Of a stretch of DNA of 64,000 bases, positions 1-8,299 are shown in pieces. Made by a program: the position numbers and the translations under genes. The stretch's first letter is position 1, and the number at the start of each line of letters is the position of its first letter. The DNA comes from Planomicrobium okeanokoites (GTDB taxonomy: Bacteria > Bacillota > Bacilli > Bacillales_A > Planococcaceae). The stretch lies in contig NZ_QQRS01000002.1 of the NCBI RefSeq assembly GCF_003428875.1, positions 372,001 through 436,000 of the forward strand. Reading direction: 5' to 3'. A model generated the notes under the pieces. It saw only the letters and a program-made list of their open reading frames with translations, made no database searches and was not told where the DNA came from.

Positions 1-330
1 ATGGTCCAATTGACTGCAAAGCCAGGCGACAGTCGCCCCGACACTGAATCCGACAATATGTATTTCATCGTAATCTTTTGCCTCTTCAGCAAGCAGCTTT
101 TTTACCTGTTCAAAAGCAGAGTCGAATCCGACAGCATCCATAAAGTTTCGATAGGCCCTTTCGCTTTGATCATATGAAAACGGCGGATTTCTGTCAATTA
201 GATCGGGTACTAAAACATCGAACCCTTGCTCCGCGAATGAAGCCGCAGCCAATTCCATGTGATCATTTATTCCATAGATTTCATGCAGGACAAGCACAAG
301 CGCCCGGTTTCCATGTTTTATTGCCAGCAA
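1..330 (-). CDS. Alpha/beta hydrolase of the dienelactone hydrolase type (partial, 3' end outside window)
   Basis: Reading leftwards, the first 110 codons show an early strand followed by HEIYGIN, the oxyanion-side region of dienelactone-hydrolase-like proteins, and near the window edge a nucleophile elbow GFSVGA with serine in place of the cysteine of true dienelactone hydrolases. I chose the TTG at 330 because AAGGAG lies 8 nt upstream; a GTG three codons earlier overlaps that ribosome binding site. It starts 12 bp after copD on the same strand, so it may be the last gene of the cop operon. The catalytic Asp and His lie beyond the window. Substrate is unknown; the fold is fairly sure. Confidence 0.7.
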   Translation of the reverse strand, partial: MLAIKHGNRALVLVLHEIYGINDHMELAAASFAEQGFDVLVPDLIDRNPPFSYDQSERAYRNFMDAVGFDSAFEQVKKLLAEEAKDYDEIHIVGFSVGATVAWLCSQLDH

Positions 331-342
331 TTTCCCCACTCC

Positions 343-1404
343 TTAAAAATTCATATTCAACATTAAGCCCAGATACACGCTTACGATAAAACCGAATCCA
401 AAGATGAATGACAGCCATAAAGGCATCTTTTTAAAGAAGCTCATGATCATCAGGCCGATTGCCAGCGCACCGATCAATAACAGCAGGATGCCGTTAAGCG
501 AGAAGACAAATTCCGGTGTGATCGGCAAGTATTGTTCACCGATCAGGCTTTCGAGCAGCGGAGCCGTCCCTTCTGTCAAAAATGTGTTGTTGACGTTATG
601 CGGCGGCGCCAGCTTGCTCATGACAGCGGTAGAAAGAAAAACCAGCCCCAGCATGAAAGTTTCGAGCTTCAAGAGATTGTGCGAAGGTTCCTTCGCTTTA
701 TTGCCAAAGCCGTTAAGGAAAGCCGCCACCAATAAAGGCAGGATGCTCAAGTGCTTCAAGAGCAGCATCTGGCCATAAGGCAGCACCCAGGAAGCCGCAT
801 AGTCAGCGGGTTTTGAAAACAGCAGCCAGACAACGAAACCACTCACCAGGATAATGGCCATCAAGCTGAATGCGAACGGTGTAAACCATTTCAGGAAGCT
901 GCGCCAATTCGTAAGTGCCGGTGCACCCCAGGCAACCAGGATCAACACTCCTGCCCATAGCGTCAGCGATAAAAAATGGATGGTGTGGCTGAACAGGCCG
1001 GGCAGAAAATCGAGTGATGCGGCATGGCTGCCGAATCCCATATTGAGGACGGACAACAGGAACCAGAATGCCTGAATGTATTTCGAGCTATTGACGGCTG
1101 TTGCGCCGAACCAGAAAAATGAAAGAAAAATGCTGAACGCGAAACTTTGGCCGACCTGGAATTCGGTGATAGATGTCCAGACTGCGGAACCGAAACTGGC
1201 ATTATTCAGCAACAAGCCGAGCAATTGGATTGCCGGAGCCGCCGACAAAAAAGGAATGGATGCAATCCCCAGCAGGACCGCTGAGTTTCTAATCGAAATT
1301 TTCGGCTTCAGGTGCTCGGGAACAAATTGCAGAACCAGCACACCAGCCAAAAATGACATGACCAGGTAAAGCAGAAAATCAGAAAGGATGGTAAACAGGA
1401 TCAT
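343..1404 (-). CDS. copD: CopD-domain copper resistance/transport membrane protein
   Basis: A 353-residue, almost wholly hydrophobic protein with about eight or nine membrane segments and a CopD-like core (SHTIHFLSLTLWAGVL region and a late LLLKHLSILPLLV segment). CopD proteins work with CopC in moving copper across or into the membrane. The ATG at 1404 overlaps the copC stop codon as ATGA, which supports translational coupling and decides the start; a longer frame upstream lies inside copC. In Bacillus subtilis the two domains are fused in YcnJ; here they are two genes. Conserved histidines are present, but metal specificity is inferred. Confidence 0.8.
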   Translation of the reverse strand: MILFTILSDFLLYLVMSFLAGVLVLQFVPEHLKPKISIRNSAVLLGIASIPFLSAAPAIQLLGLLLNNASFGSAVWTSITEFQVGQSFAFSIFLSFFWFGATAVNSSKYIQAFWFLLSVLNMGFGSHAASLDFLPGLFSHTIHFLSLTLWAGVLILVAWGAPALTNWRSFLKWFTPFAFSLMAIILVSGFVVWLLFSKPADYAASWVLPYGQMLLLKHLSILPLLVAAFLNGFGNKAKEPSHNLLKLETFMLGLVFLSTAVMSKLAPPHNVNNTFLTEGTAPLLESLIGEQYLPITPEFVFSLNGILLLLIGALAIGLMIMSFFKKMPLWLSFIFGFGFIVSVYLGLMLNMNF

Positions 1405-1988
1405 TTTCTTCTGGCCATCACGAAGAATGCAGCTGCCGCGATTGCCAAAATGGCGATGATCAGAATGGTCACCCAAGGCGTTTCCGCTTTTGCAGGCTCA
1501 ACAGCTGATGCAGAATCTTCCTCGGCTGACTGCTCCTCCGAAGCAACGTCTGTTGTTTCAGTTGCTTCTGTTGCTTCTTCTGAAGCCGGCTCTTCTGCAG
1601 CTTCTTCAGTTGTTGTTTCTTCTTCAGCCGCTACTTCCGTTTCTTCCGCTGCGATATTAAATGTTAAAGTCCCTGTAATTTCATGGCTGTCCTGGCTGAT
1701 TACACTCCAATCGACTGTGTAGGCACCGTTCGGAAGTTCGTCCGCCAATTGGCCAGTCAATTCCATTTCAGAAAAGCTGATGTCGGCAACTTCAATCGTA
1801 TTGCCCGCTTCATCTTTTATTATCATATCCCCTTGCTGGATAGGCGACTCGAAAAGGAATTGGATTTCTTCCGGCGATCCTTCAAGTGTCGCGCCTTCCG
1901 CTGGTGTGGAAGAAGATAAACCTGAATGTGCGTGTGCCGTGACCGGCAAGAATAATAATAGAAATGCGATTGCTATAAATTTTTTCAT
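1401..1988 (-). CDS. copC: CopC-domain copper-binding surface protein with C-terminal anchor
   Basis: The 195-residue product has a signal peptide ending in AHA and a mature N-terminus beginning with His (HSGLSSSTPAEG), the typical copper ligand start of CopC. The CopC beta-sandwich covers about residues 21-112 and includes a second His in the SQDSHEITG segment. A Glu/Thr/Ala-rich low-complexity linker (about 112-165) leads to a membrane helix (170-190) with a basic tail, so the domain is tethered outside the cell. It is the first gene of a copC-copD pair that overlaps by 4 bp. Function in copper uptake or tolerance is from family knowledge. Confidence 0.85.
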   Translation of the reverse strand: MKKFIAIAFLLLFLPVTAHAHSGLSSSTPAEGATLEGSPEEIQFLFESPIQQGDMIIKDEAGNTIEVADISFSEMELTGQLADELPNGAYTVDWSVISQDSHEITGTLTFNIAAEETEVAAEEETTTEEAAEEPASEEATEATETTDVASEEQSAEEDSASAVEPAKAETPWVTILIIAILAIAAAAFFVMARRK

Positions 1989-2116
1989 GATGTGCTCCCT
2001 CTATCCGTTTAGACTTTTGAATTTTACTGACCTTCTAATAGTATGTGATATTGCTGCGTCACATTTGTTCATGATGTTAAATTTGTGTGAATAAAACCAT
2101 AAGTGACGGCTGCGAA

Positions 2117-2347
2117 CTACCGTATCAGCAACGAAATGCCGTATGCGCCGAATATCAGGGAAGTCACCAGCGCGAGATAGCCATCCACGCTTTTCCAGCT
2201 TTTTGATAGTTCTTCATAAGTCGTAAGAAACGCAGAAGCCGATGCCGCCAGCATCACATATGGAAGGAACCGCTCGCTGCCGGTCCACAGCCAGTAAATG
2301 ACTCCTGCCAATAAAATGATGATCAGGATAATTCGAATTGTCTTCAT
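2117..2347 (-). CDS. Small two- or three-helix membrane protein, function unknown
   Basis: A 76-residue protein with an N-terminal hydrophobic helix (about 3-21), a second at about 28-42 and a third at the C-terminus, separated by a polar KSWKSVDGY stretch. The ATG at 2347 has GAGGAGG 6 nt upstream; an in-frame ATG five codons earlier has no such site. I do not recognise the family. It stands alone between copC and a repeat array. Confidence 0.55.
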   Translation of the reverse strand: MKTIRIILIIILLAGVIYWLWTGSERFLPYVMLAASASAFLTTYEELSKSWKSVDGYLALVTSLIFGAYGISLLIR

Positions 2348-2404
2348 TTGCTGCCTCCTCATCTGCTGAAGCCGCTGGAATGCGGTGATTTGTGTGGAGC
2401 GAAT

Positions 2405-2525
2405 GCTGAACGTTGATATAATTTTTTGAACGGAGATATAATTTTCTGAACGTCGATATAATCTCCTGAACGTCGATATAATCGCTGGAGCGTTGATATA
2501 TTTTCCTGAACGTTGATATAATTTC
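2405..2525. repeat. Spaced repeat array 1: six units, GAACGTYGATATAAT core, period exactly 20
   Basis: The core CGTYGATATA starts at 2411, 2431, 2451, 2471, 2491 and 2511, so every step is 20 bp. The second unit is changed to CGGAGATATA and the fifth has GGAGCG for GAACG. Bases between cores vary but are T/C rich. A perfect 9-bp-arm hairpin lies 75 bp beyond the right end. The period is not a multiple of three, and long reading frames crossing the array repeat a short peptide in shifted frames; I treat these as non-coding. Nothing else is evident in the gene-free stretch from 2348 to 2933. Confidence 0.85.
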
Positions 2526-2595
2526 CAACACTCCAGTCTGAAAGAAAAAACACTTCCTCCTCCTCTAACATTAAAAGAAAACGGCTTGAACTGAT

Positions 2596-2615
2596 GCTTT
2601 TCGCAGGCGAAAAGC
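2596..2615. repeat. Dispersed CTTTTCGC/GCGAAAAG hairpin, copy a
   Basis: Perfect inverted repeat GCTTTTCGC / GCGAAAAGC with a 2-nt loop. It is one of five such hairpins in the window, each beside a spaced repeat array. There is no run of T after either arm, so it is not a standard terminator. Confidence 0.75.
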
Positions 2616-2933
2616 GATTAAAAACCTTAAAACCTGTTGATTTTACTGCTATCAGCCTTCTTTTCTCCAAATGCATTCGAACGGACCGTTAAGATTCAGA
2701 GTCGCTTACAAGAAATCCGGCTTCTTCCTCGATCATAGCTATATAACGTTGTTTAGTGAAAGGTTGGATCACTTTTTTTATCTTATTCAAGCAACCTGCC
2801 GACTTTACTGCGTTGCGGGGACCCCGTCTGCTAGCCGGCTTGCGAAAACTCTTCTATAGAAACTTCTTTTTATTTACTGCAGCTCCCCATCGTTATATTT
2901 CCTGCATTCTAACATAAATGGAAATGTGCTTGT

Positions 2934-3629
2934 TTAGTTGCTGGGTTTTATTCCAAGTTCCGCTTGGTGCTCTAACCCCTGAACAATCCCTGGAATTTCA
3001 TCCAGAGCGTCGATGGTAAAATGAGCTTTCGCATTTTCCCACTGAGCATTCCGCTTCCAGACACTTATCATCCCAGCACCCGCGGACGCTGCCACATCGT
3101 TCGCCGGATGGTCGCCGACAAAGATTGCCTCCTCCGCTTCTGCGCCAAGATGTTCCAGCGCTCTTTCAAATATCCGTTTATCCGGTTTCCGCAAGCCTTC
3201 CTTTTCAGAAATCAAAATCACATCAAAGTATTCCTCTATGCCGAGAGCCTCGATATTGCCTGCCTGAAATTCCGTATAACCATTCGTGATCATGCCGATT
3301 TGAAGCTGTTGTGCCTTCAGTTTCTCAAGCATCTGGATGAGATGCGGAAAAGGAACACAATGCGCGGCAAAATGAGCCAAATAATCTTCCAGCAGCTGCT
3401 CCTGAGAAATCTCTGTGATATTGAATTCTTCAACTAACTGCTGGTAGACCTTATCTTTCCAGACATATCCGTAATCATCCAGTTGGATGAAGCGCTGCAT
3501 ATAATCCGTCTGATCAATATGACCCAGCACCTCAATTAATCGCCTATATTGATTTGAAACGAACTTTTCCACTGATTTATCGCGGTCCAGCAAGGTTCCG
3601 TCCAAATCGAAGATGACTGCTTTTATCAT
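2934..3629 (-). CDS. HAD-superfamily phosphatase (YjjG/YfnB-like)
   Basis: This 231-residue protein carries all four HAD motifs: DLDGT near the N-terminus (nucleophile and acid/base Asp), TNGY in the middle, a Lys in GLRKPDKRIF and GDHPANDVAAS at the end. A helical C1-type cap lies between motifs I and II. The layout fits phosphatases of nucleotides or small phosphorylated metabolites. I start at 3629 because GGAGG lies upstream (11 nt spacing) and the motif-I strand begins at once; an ATG 27 bp further upstream lacks a binding site. It appears to be a single-gene unit. Confidence 0.85.
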   Translation of the reverse strand: MIKAVIFDLDGTLLDRDKSVEKFVSNQYRRLIEVLGHIDQTDYMQRFIQLDDYGYVWKDKVYQQLVEEFNITEISQEQLLEDYLAHFAAHCVPFPHLIQMLEKLKAQQLQIGMITNGYTEFQAGNIEALGIEEYFDVILISEKEGLRKPDKRIFERALEHLGAEAEEAIFVGDHPANDVAASAGAGMISVWKRNAQWENAKAHFTIDALDEIPGIVQGLEHQAELGIKPSN

Positions 3630-3789
3630 GTTTTTAAAGACCTCCGTTTCCCCCATTACTTCACATTGGTATAAATAATACAGTATTTTGGAACTTTTTT
3701 GAAATAAAGGTCTTTGTGCCTATATAACCTTCAAGATTTCCCTATTATAATTTTCTGGATATCACAATTTTGTTAGATGGGGGAAAGAG

Positions 3790-5157
3790 ATGAAAAAATT
3801 ATTGGTTTTATTGATGGCAGTATTATTGGTGGTTTCCGCTTTACCTGCTTCAACGTTCGCGATTGCGAAAGATGATCCTGAGTTTGAAAAATTCCTTGAA
3901 GAAATCAACTGGTCCAAAAAGAGTTATATAAATTACCTGATGGAAAAAAACTGGTCCCTGGATGATTTCGGTGATGTATCTGAGCTCGGAACCCCATTGT
4001 CTGAAGAAGGCGTTCAGACTGTCATGGAAGACTTCGAACTGACTCGTGAAGAATTGAACGAGTTGCTGGTGGAGTTTGGTGATATCGAAGAAGGCGAAGA
4101 CGTTCTGGATGGAACTTACCTCATCTTCAACGAAGAATTGTATTTCTTTACAGAATATTATTTGACTGCAGACTTCGGAATGATTGATGAAGACGGCGAA
4201 GAATTCACTGCATTCCTGGAAAGCATCAACTGGACTAAAGAAGATTACCTGGCTTACCTTGACAGCAAAGACTGGGGCCTTGAATATTTCTCTGACGTCT
4301 CGGAATTAGGGACGCCATTGTCTGAAGAAGGCGTTCAGAAAGTAATGAAAGATTTCGATTTGACGCGTGAAGAACTGAATGCATTGCTTGTCGAATACGG
4401 TGATATTGAAGAAGGCCAGGATGTATTGGACAGCAATATGTATATCATATTCAATGAAGATCTTTATTTCTATGTGGAATGGTACTTGGATGATGAAAAC
4501 TATATCGACCTGAATGATTTGGACATCTTTACAGAAGTCGGTCTTACTGAAGAAGAATTGGACCGCCTGTTTGAACATTTTATTACATTGAACTTTGAAG
4601 ATGAAACATTTTTAGATCAATTAGATGCTCTATTGCAGCGTTTGGATGCTGTACCTTACTTTGAAAGCGCAGATGACCTGGACGCTGAAGAAATCGCGAT
4701 CCTATTGGATATCTTCGATGACATGATGAACTTGTTCGAAGTTGAAACAAAGTACTACCTGACTGACGGCACAGAAAAAACAGCACTTACATTGACTGCA
4801 TTGCTGGCTTTGGAAACGACAAACGGTAAAGATTTGCTGATTGAAATCTTCGATCGTGAAGGCACTTTCCTTGCTGACATCGTCTTGACAGCTGAAATGT
4901 TCGGATCTGAGATCATTGAAGAAACTGGCAAAGACCTTGAAGTCGTTGAAGAAGTGATTGCAGCTCCTGTAAAAGAAACTAAAGAAGTGAAAAAAGAAGT
5001 GAAGTCCGTGAAAAAAGATACAAAAGCTGTACAAACAACCAAAGGCGGAAAACTTCCGAAAACCGCTACTGATTATGTAAGCAACACATTAGTCGGATTT
5101 GCGTTCGTATTGATCGGATTCCTTTTGTTCCGCCGCATGAAAACTGTGAGCAACTGA
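3790..5157 (+). CDS. Processed acidic surface protein with LPKTA sorting signal
   Basis: A 455-residue, very acidic exported protein. Residues 1-25 are a signal peptide. Residues of about 28-118 and 137-230 are a tandem duplication; each copy has an INW-K--Y--YL motif, a VSELGTPLSEEGVQ block, LTREELN and GDIEEG. The C-terminus has LPKTA (422-426), a hydrophobic helix and FRRMK, i.e. a cell-wall sorting signal of the LPXTA type used by class D sortases. The next gene is such a sortase. The family matches what is known as processed acidic surface protein; its biological role is unknown. GGGGGAAAGAG precedes the ATG. Confidence 0.88.
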   Translation: MKKLLVLLMAVLLVVSALPASTFAIAKDDPEFEKFLEEINWSKKSYINYLMEKNWSLDDFGDVSELGTPLSEEGVQTVMEDFELTREELNELLVEFGDIEEGEDVLDGTYLIFNEELYFFTEYYLTADFGMIDEDGEEFTAFLESINWTKEDYLAYLDSKDWGLEYFSDVSELGTPLSEEGVQKVMKDFDLTREELNALLVEYGDIEEGQDVLDSNMYIIFNEDLYFYVEWYLDDENYIDLNDLDIFTEVGLTEEELDRLFEHFITLNFEDETFLDQLDALLQRLDAVPYFESADDLDAEEIAILLDIFDDMMNLFEVETKYYLTDGTEKTALTLTALLALETTNGKDLLIEIFDREGTFLADIVLTAEMFGSEIIEETGKDLEVVEEVIAAPVKETKEVKKEVKSVKKDTKAVQTTKGGKLPKTATDYVSNTLVGFAFVLIGFLLFRRMKTVSN

Positions 5158-5160
5158 TTG

Positions 5161-5817
5161 ATGAGAACTAAAAGCAACAAAGGGGCCGGCCGCAAAAAAA
5201 TGATTTTGTCGGTCCTGGCTTTATCAATGATTGCATTCGGTCTTTGGTTCAGCGGCACAAATGCCGCCACTTTCCTGAAGGGCTATCTGCTTTTTAAAAC
5301 CGGCCAGGTCAATGAAACGGAAGTCAGTGCCAAGACGGCGACTTCCACGGAAGCGATCAGCCTGCCGGAAGAAGATGAAGAAGAAGATGAAGTCCTTTAT
5401 CCGGTGCGTCCCGTAATAGGCGAAAATATCGGTGATTTGAAGATTCCCGTAATCGGCGCGACATTGCCGATTTTTCACGGCACCGATGAAGATGAGCTGC
5501 TGAAAGGCGTCGGCCATTTTGCGGACAGTGTCTTGCCCGGGGAAAAGGACAATACGGTTCTTTCCGGTCATATGGACACCGTGTTCCGCGAATTGGGTGA
5601 AGTCGGCAAAGGCGACTTGCTGATTGTCGAAACATCCGCCGGGAAATTCACCTATAAGGTGAGAAAAACCCGGATTGTGGACGCAGATGACCGCACGGTG
5701 ATCGTGCCGAAACCCAAAGCTACGCTGACGGTTTCGACATGCTACCCGTTTGATTTCATCGGTTCTGATGCACCCGAACGCTTTATCCTGATTGCTGATT
5801 TGATTTCGAAGGAATAA
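5161..5817 (+). CDS. srtD: Class D sortase
   Basis: About 218 residues with an N-terminal membrane anchor (about 15-32), an acidic linker (EEDEEEDE) and a sortase beta-barrel. Counting from a possible TTG at 5158, the catalytic triad is His138 (SGHMD), Cys195 (STCYP) and Arg208 (APERF). It directly follows the acidic protein with the LPKTA signal, so that protein is the likely substrate, cleaved between Thr and Ala and joined to peptidoglycan. TTG at 5158 or ATG at 5161 could start it; neither has a strong ribosome binding site, which suggests coupling to the upstream stop codon. Confidence 0.9.
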   Translation: MRTKSNKGAGRKKMILSVLALSMIAFGLWFSGTNAATFLKGYLLFKTGQVNETEVSAKTATSTEAISLPEEDEEEDEVLYPVRPVIGENIGDLKIPVIGATLPIFHGTDEDELLKGVGHFADSVLPGEKDNTVLSGHMDTVFRELGEVGKGDLLIVETSAGKFTYKVRKTRIVDADDRTVIVPKPKATLTVSTCYPFDFIGSDAPERFILIADLISKE

Positions 5818-5834
5818 AAAATTGCGGTGTCGGA

Positions 5835-5940
5835 TTTATCAGCGATTTTTGATGGTTTATCGGCGATTTTTGATGGTTTATCGGCGATTTTTCGAGGTTT
5901 ATCGGCGATTTTTTGGAGTTTATCAGCGATTCTCCCATTT
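5835..5940. repeat. Spaced repeat array 2: five units of TTTATCRGCGATTTTT, period exactly 21
   Basis: Units start at 5835, 5856, 5877, 5898 and 5919. The first and last units read ATCAGCG while the three internal ones read ATCGGCG; the last eight bases of the units vary. The array lies between the convergent sortase and DinB genes and is followed by a bidirectional terminator. Because 21 is a multiple of three, the minus strand shows a reading frame with a KIADKP peptide repeat, which I regard as spurious. Confidence 0.85.
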
Positions 5941-5947
5941 CTAAGGC

Positions 5948-5987
5948 AAAAGCGCCTCACTCTAATTGTAGAGTGAGGCGCTTTTTT
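5948..5987. terminator. Bidirectional Rho-independent terminator
   Basis: Perfect stem AAAGCGCCTCACTCTA with its complement around an ATTG loop, A-run on the left and T-run on the right. It serves both the sortase operon (plus) and the convergent DinB gene (minus). Confidence 0.9.
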
Positions 5988-5993
5988 ATTAAT

Positions 5994-6524
5994 TCACTTT
6001 TCCGCTTTCAAAACACTCAAATATTGCTCCCACGGACCGACATCCTGCCGGTATCTTTCGGCCATGACGCGCGTGATTTGTGAAATATGCGTCAGGTCAT
6101 GCACGACCCAGGTAGAGAGCAACTCCCTTAAAGTGACGGAGCCGAATTCGGGATGCATCCCCCGCAAATCCAGATCTTCCTCAGGATCCACCAATTCTTT
6201 CAGCTTCTCCAGATTGGTCATGCGTATTTCCTTGAATGCGGCCAGTTTCCGTTCAATCGTGGTATCGGCTGTGGTATCCAAATGAGCGAACCGGTCAAAC
6301 GGCGGAAAAGTTTGGCTTTCCCCTTGCTGGAGCAACGTCTCAATACGCGGAATCCAGTTGCTTAGCTCCGCTTCAATCAGGTGGGCGATCACTTCTTCCG
6401 CATTCCAGGTTCCTTCGCCTTCATTGCAGTGGATCCATCCCTCCGGCAAGCCGGAAAGAAACGCCTCCAAGCTGGCCGGTGTCCGCGCCAGCAATTGTAT
6501 AGCTTCGTCAAAGCGAAAATTCAT
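5994..6524 (-). CDS. DinB-like putative metal-dependent hydrolase/transferase
   Basis: A 176-residue four-helix-bundle protein of the DinB_2 type. The three expected metal-ligand histidines are visible in WNAEEVIAHLIEAE and in VVHDLTHISQI. Family members are often thiol-dependent transferases or of unknown function. AGAGGTG lies 6 nt before the ATG at 6524; the longer upstream frame is rejected. It is convergent with the sortase operon and probably monocistronic. Confidence 0.8.
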   Translation of the reverse strand: MNFRFDEAIQLLARTPASLEAFLSGLPEGWIHCNEGEGTWNAEEVIAHLIEAELSNWIPRIETLLQQGESQTFPPFDRFAHLDTTADTTIERKLAAFKEIRMTNLEKLKELVDPEEDLDLRGMHPEFGSVTLRELLSTWVVHDLTHISQITRVMAERYRQDVGPWEQYLSVLKAEK

Positions 6525-6633
6525 ACAGGCACCTCTTTTCGATGGTTTTACTTTCTTCCTGTATAGAATTCGCTTTGTTTCGCTGTTCTCCTTCCAACAT
6601 CCGGTCATCGAAGACAGTACACAACTCTTTATT

Positions 6634-7656
6634 TTATTGCCGCAGGATTTCGTCCATCACTTCAAGATTCTTCTGCATCAATGAAAAATAAGTTTCGCCT
6701 GCATCGATTTCACCTTGCGTCAGTACGCTCAAATTGTGTAATTGAACGGCTTCCGCTCCAATCTCATTTTGAATCACTTCAGTCAGCCGCGAAGATACAT
6801 TCTGTTCAAAAGCGATGTGATCGATGTTCAGCTCTTCCGCCTGCTTCACGATCTCAACAAGCTCCTGTTGAGACGGCTCGTCCTGGCTGTTCAATCCCGC
6901 GACAGCCACTTGCTCGAGACCATACGTATCTGCCCAATAACCAAACGCGGAATGGGATACGAAGAATGTTTTCTGTTCAGCTGCAGCTGCCATCTGTTCA
7001 AACGACTGGTCCAGCTTCTTCAGTTCTTCAACCAATTGCTCATAGTTAGCTTCGTACTCTTCGGCATTTTCGCCGTCGCGCTCAACCAATTCATCTTTGA
7101 CGGCTTCCGCAATCTGCTGGCTGAGCACTGGAGAAATCCAGACATGCGGATCTACTTCATGCCCGTGGTCGTGTTCTTCTTCCGTTCCTTCTTCGTGCGC
7201 GTGGTCGTGCTCTTCTTCCGTTCCTTCTTCGTGTCCTTGTTCGTGCTCTTCTTCATCCGAATGGCCTTCGCCAAGATCCGCTTCCGGAATCGATTCTGCT
7301 GTCGCCACAAATTCAACATTTTCATTGCTTAAAGTCTTTTGGGCACTGTCAATAAAACCTTCAAGACCCAATCCGATATAAAACACGGCGTCCGCGTCAG
7401 CAAGCGCAATCATGTCCTGTTGCGTCGGTTCAAATGTATGCTCATTCGAACCAGCCGGATAGATCGACTGTACATTCACGTGCTCACCGCCTATGCGTTC
7501 CATAAAATATGTAAGAGGGTAAACGGTCGTGTAGATGTTCAACTTTTCTTCTGTTGCTGCATTTTCAGTATCAGCCGTTGTTTGGGCTTCTTCGGTATTT
7601 CCACAGGCACTTGCTATGAAAATGAATAATAGCAGGGGCAAAAGTAATTTTTTCAT
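6634..7656 (-). CDS. znuA: Zinc ABC transporter substrate-binding lipoprotein (ZnuA/AdcA type)
   Basis: A 340-residue protein with a lipobox (ASAC) and the cluster A-I/SBP_bac_9 fold. A His/Glu/Asp-rich loop at about 130-175, with a duplicated HEEGTEEEHDH block, is typical of zinc-specific binding proteins. Further conserved histidines appear in NEHTFEP, VDPHVWISP and VSHSAFGYW. It follows rpsN by 36 bp with no terminator seen between, so it probably belongs to the Zur-controlled rpmG-rpsN transcript. No permease or ATPase gene is adjacent; these must be elsewhere. Confidence 0.92.
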   Translation of the reverse strand: MKKLLLPLLLFIFIASACGNTEEAQTTADTENAATEEKLNIYTTVYPLTYFMERIGGEHVNVQSIYPAGSNEHTFEPTQQDMIALADADAVFYIGLGLEGFIDSAQKTLSNENVEFVATAESIPEADLGEGHSDEEEHEQGHEEGTEEEHDHAHEEGTEEEHDHGHEVDPHVWISPVLSQQIAEAVKDELVERDGENAEEYEANYEQLVEELKKLDQSFEQMAAAAEQKTFFVSHSAFGYWADTYGLEQVAVAGLNSQDEPSQQELVEIVKQAEELNIDHIAFEQNVSSRLTEVIQNEIGAEAVQLHNLSVLTQGEIDAGETYFSLMQKNLEVMDEILRQ

Positions 7657-7692
7657 CTGTCATTCCTCAATTCGTTTTAAATTTTGTGCTCG

Positions 7693-7962
7693 TCACCAGC
7701 TTGCTTTTCTGACTCCTGGAATCTGTCCTTTATGAGCCAGTTCACGGAACGCGATGCGCGACATGCCAAATTTGCGCATATAACCTCTTGGTCTCCCCGT
7801 CACCATGCAGCGATTTTTTAATCTTACCGGCGAAGAATCTTTCGGCAGCTTGTTCAATTCCTCATATTCTCTGTTTGATTTCAGCTCTCTCCGATAATCG
7901 ATATAGCGCTCCACCATCTGCTCCTGCTTTCTGGCTTTAGCCACTTTAGATTTTTTAGCCAC
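7693..7962 (-). CDS. rpsN: Zinc-independent ribosomal protein S14 paralogue
   Basis: The 89-residue form of S14 (RpsNB/YhzA type), about 28 residues longer than the zinc-binding S14 of Bacillales and lacking its CxxC pairs; the C-terminal part ([16 protein letters not shown]) is conserved. Under zinc limitation this form replaces the zinc-containing S14 in the 30S subunit. The start is GTG at 7962 with AAGGAGG 8 nt upstream. A Zur box lies about 25 bp upstream of the start, and rpmG precedes it. Confidence 0.95.
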   Translation of the reverse strand: MAKKSKVAKARKQEQMVERYIDYRRELKSNREYEELNKLPKDSSPVRLKNRCMVTGRPRGYMRKFGMSRIAFRELAHKGQIPGVRKASW

Positions 7963-7986
7963 CTTCTCAACCTCCTTAACCCTTAT

Positions 7987-8001
7987 TAGTAATCATTACG
8001 A
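7987..8001 (-). promoter_or_regulatory. Zur box upstream of rpsN
   Basis: On the minus strand the site reads TCGTAATGATTACTA, one change away from the Bacillus Zur palindrome TCGTAATNATTACGA. It sits between rpmG and rpsN, so a second zinc-repressed promoter may lie there. Confidence 0.8.
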
Positions 8002-8022
8002 TTTATAAAACCGTAAAATTTT

Positions 8023-8172
8023 TTATTTTGTTTCCCTGTGCAAAGTGACTTTGCGAAGACGCGGACAATATTTCTTCAATTCGATCCGTTCTGGATTATT
8101 GCGCTTGTTCTTCACCGTCGAATAATTGCGGTCCCCTGTCTCGGTGCATGCCAACGTGATGTTCACTCTCAT
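8023..8172 (-). CDS. rpmG: Zinc-independent ribosomal protein L33
   Basis: A 49-residue L33 (begins [17 protein letters not shown], ends KVTLHRETK). Only two cysteines remain (Cys9, Cys36), so the four-cysteine zinc site is missing; this corresponds to the zinc-independent L33 type of Bacillus. AGGAGG stands 6 nt before the ATG at 8172. A promoter and a Zur box lie directly upstream, which fits induction when zinc is short, together with rpsN and znuA. Confidence 0.93.
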   Translation of the reverse strand: MRVNITLACTETGDRNYSTVKNKRNNPERIELKKYCPRLRKVTLHRETK

Positions 8173-8205
8173 ATTTATCCTCCTAAATTATGATTTATTC
8201 GTAAA

Positions 8206-8220
8206 TAGTAATTATTACGT
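8206..8220 (-). promoter_or_regulatory. Zur box upstream of rpmG
   Basis: TAGTAATTATTACGT, a close match to the palindromic Zur consensus TCGTAATNATTACGA. It lies just downstream of the -10 hexamer, where bound Zur would block transcription. Confidence 0.85.
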
Positions 8221-8225
8221 TTTAC

Positions 8226-8254
8226 ATCATATAATGAAATGCCTGGTTCTGCAA
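8226..8254 (-). promoter_or_regulatory. SigA-type promoter of the rpmG-rpsN-znuA operon
   Basis: On the minus strand, -35 TTGCAG (8249-8254), 17-bp spacer, -10 TATGAT (8226-8231). The Zur box begins 5 bp downstream of the -10. Confidence 0.65.
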
Positions 8255-8299
8255 GCAGTTTCTCACCAGCGTTCAAAATTGATAAGAATTCTTGTGGCA

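Noticed and set aside
2214-2676. Two minus-strand reading frames with a repeated STFRK-LY-RS--YI-VQ peptide
   Set aside because: They arise from the 20-bp period of array 1, which shifts frame with each unit; no ribosome binding site, and composition is that of the DNA repeat.
2671-2859. Plus-strand frame of 62 codons
   Set aside because: No ribosome binding site and no recognisable protein features; lies in the array/hairpin region.
5742-5960. Minus-strand frame with a KIADKP peptide repeat
   Set aside because: It is the translation of array 2, whose 21-bp period keeps the frame open; it overlaps the 3' end of the sortase gene and a terminator.
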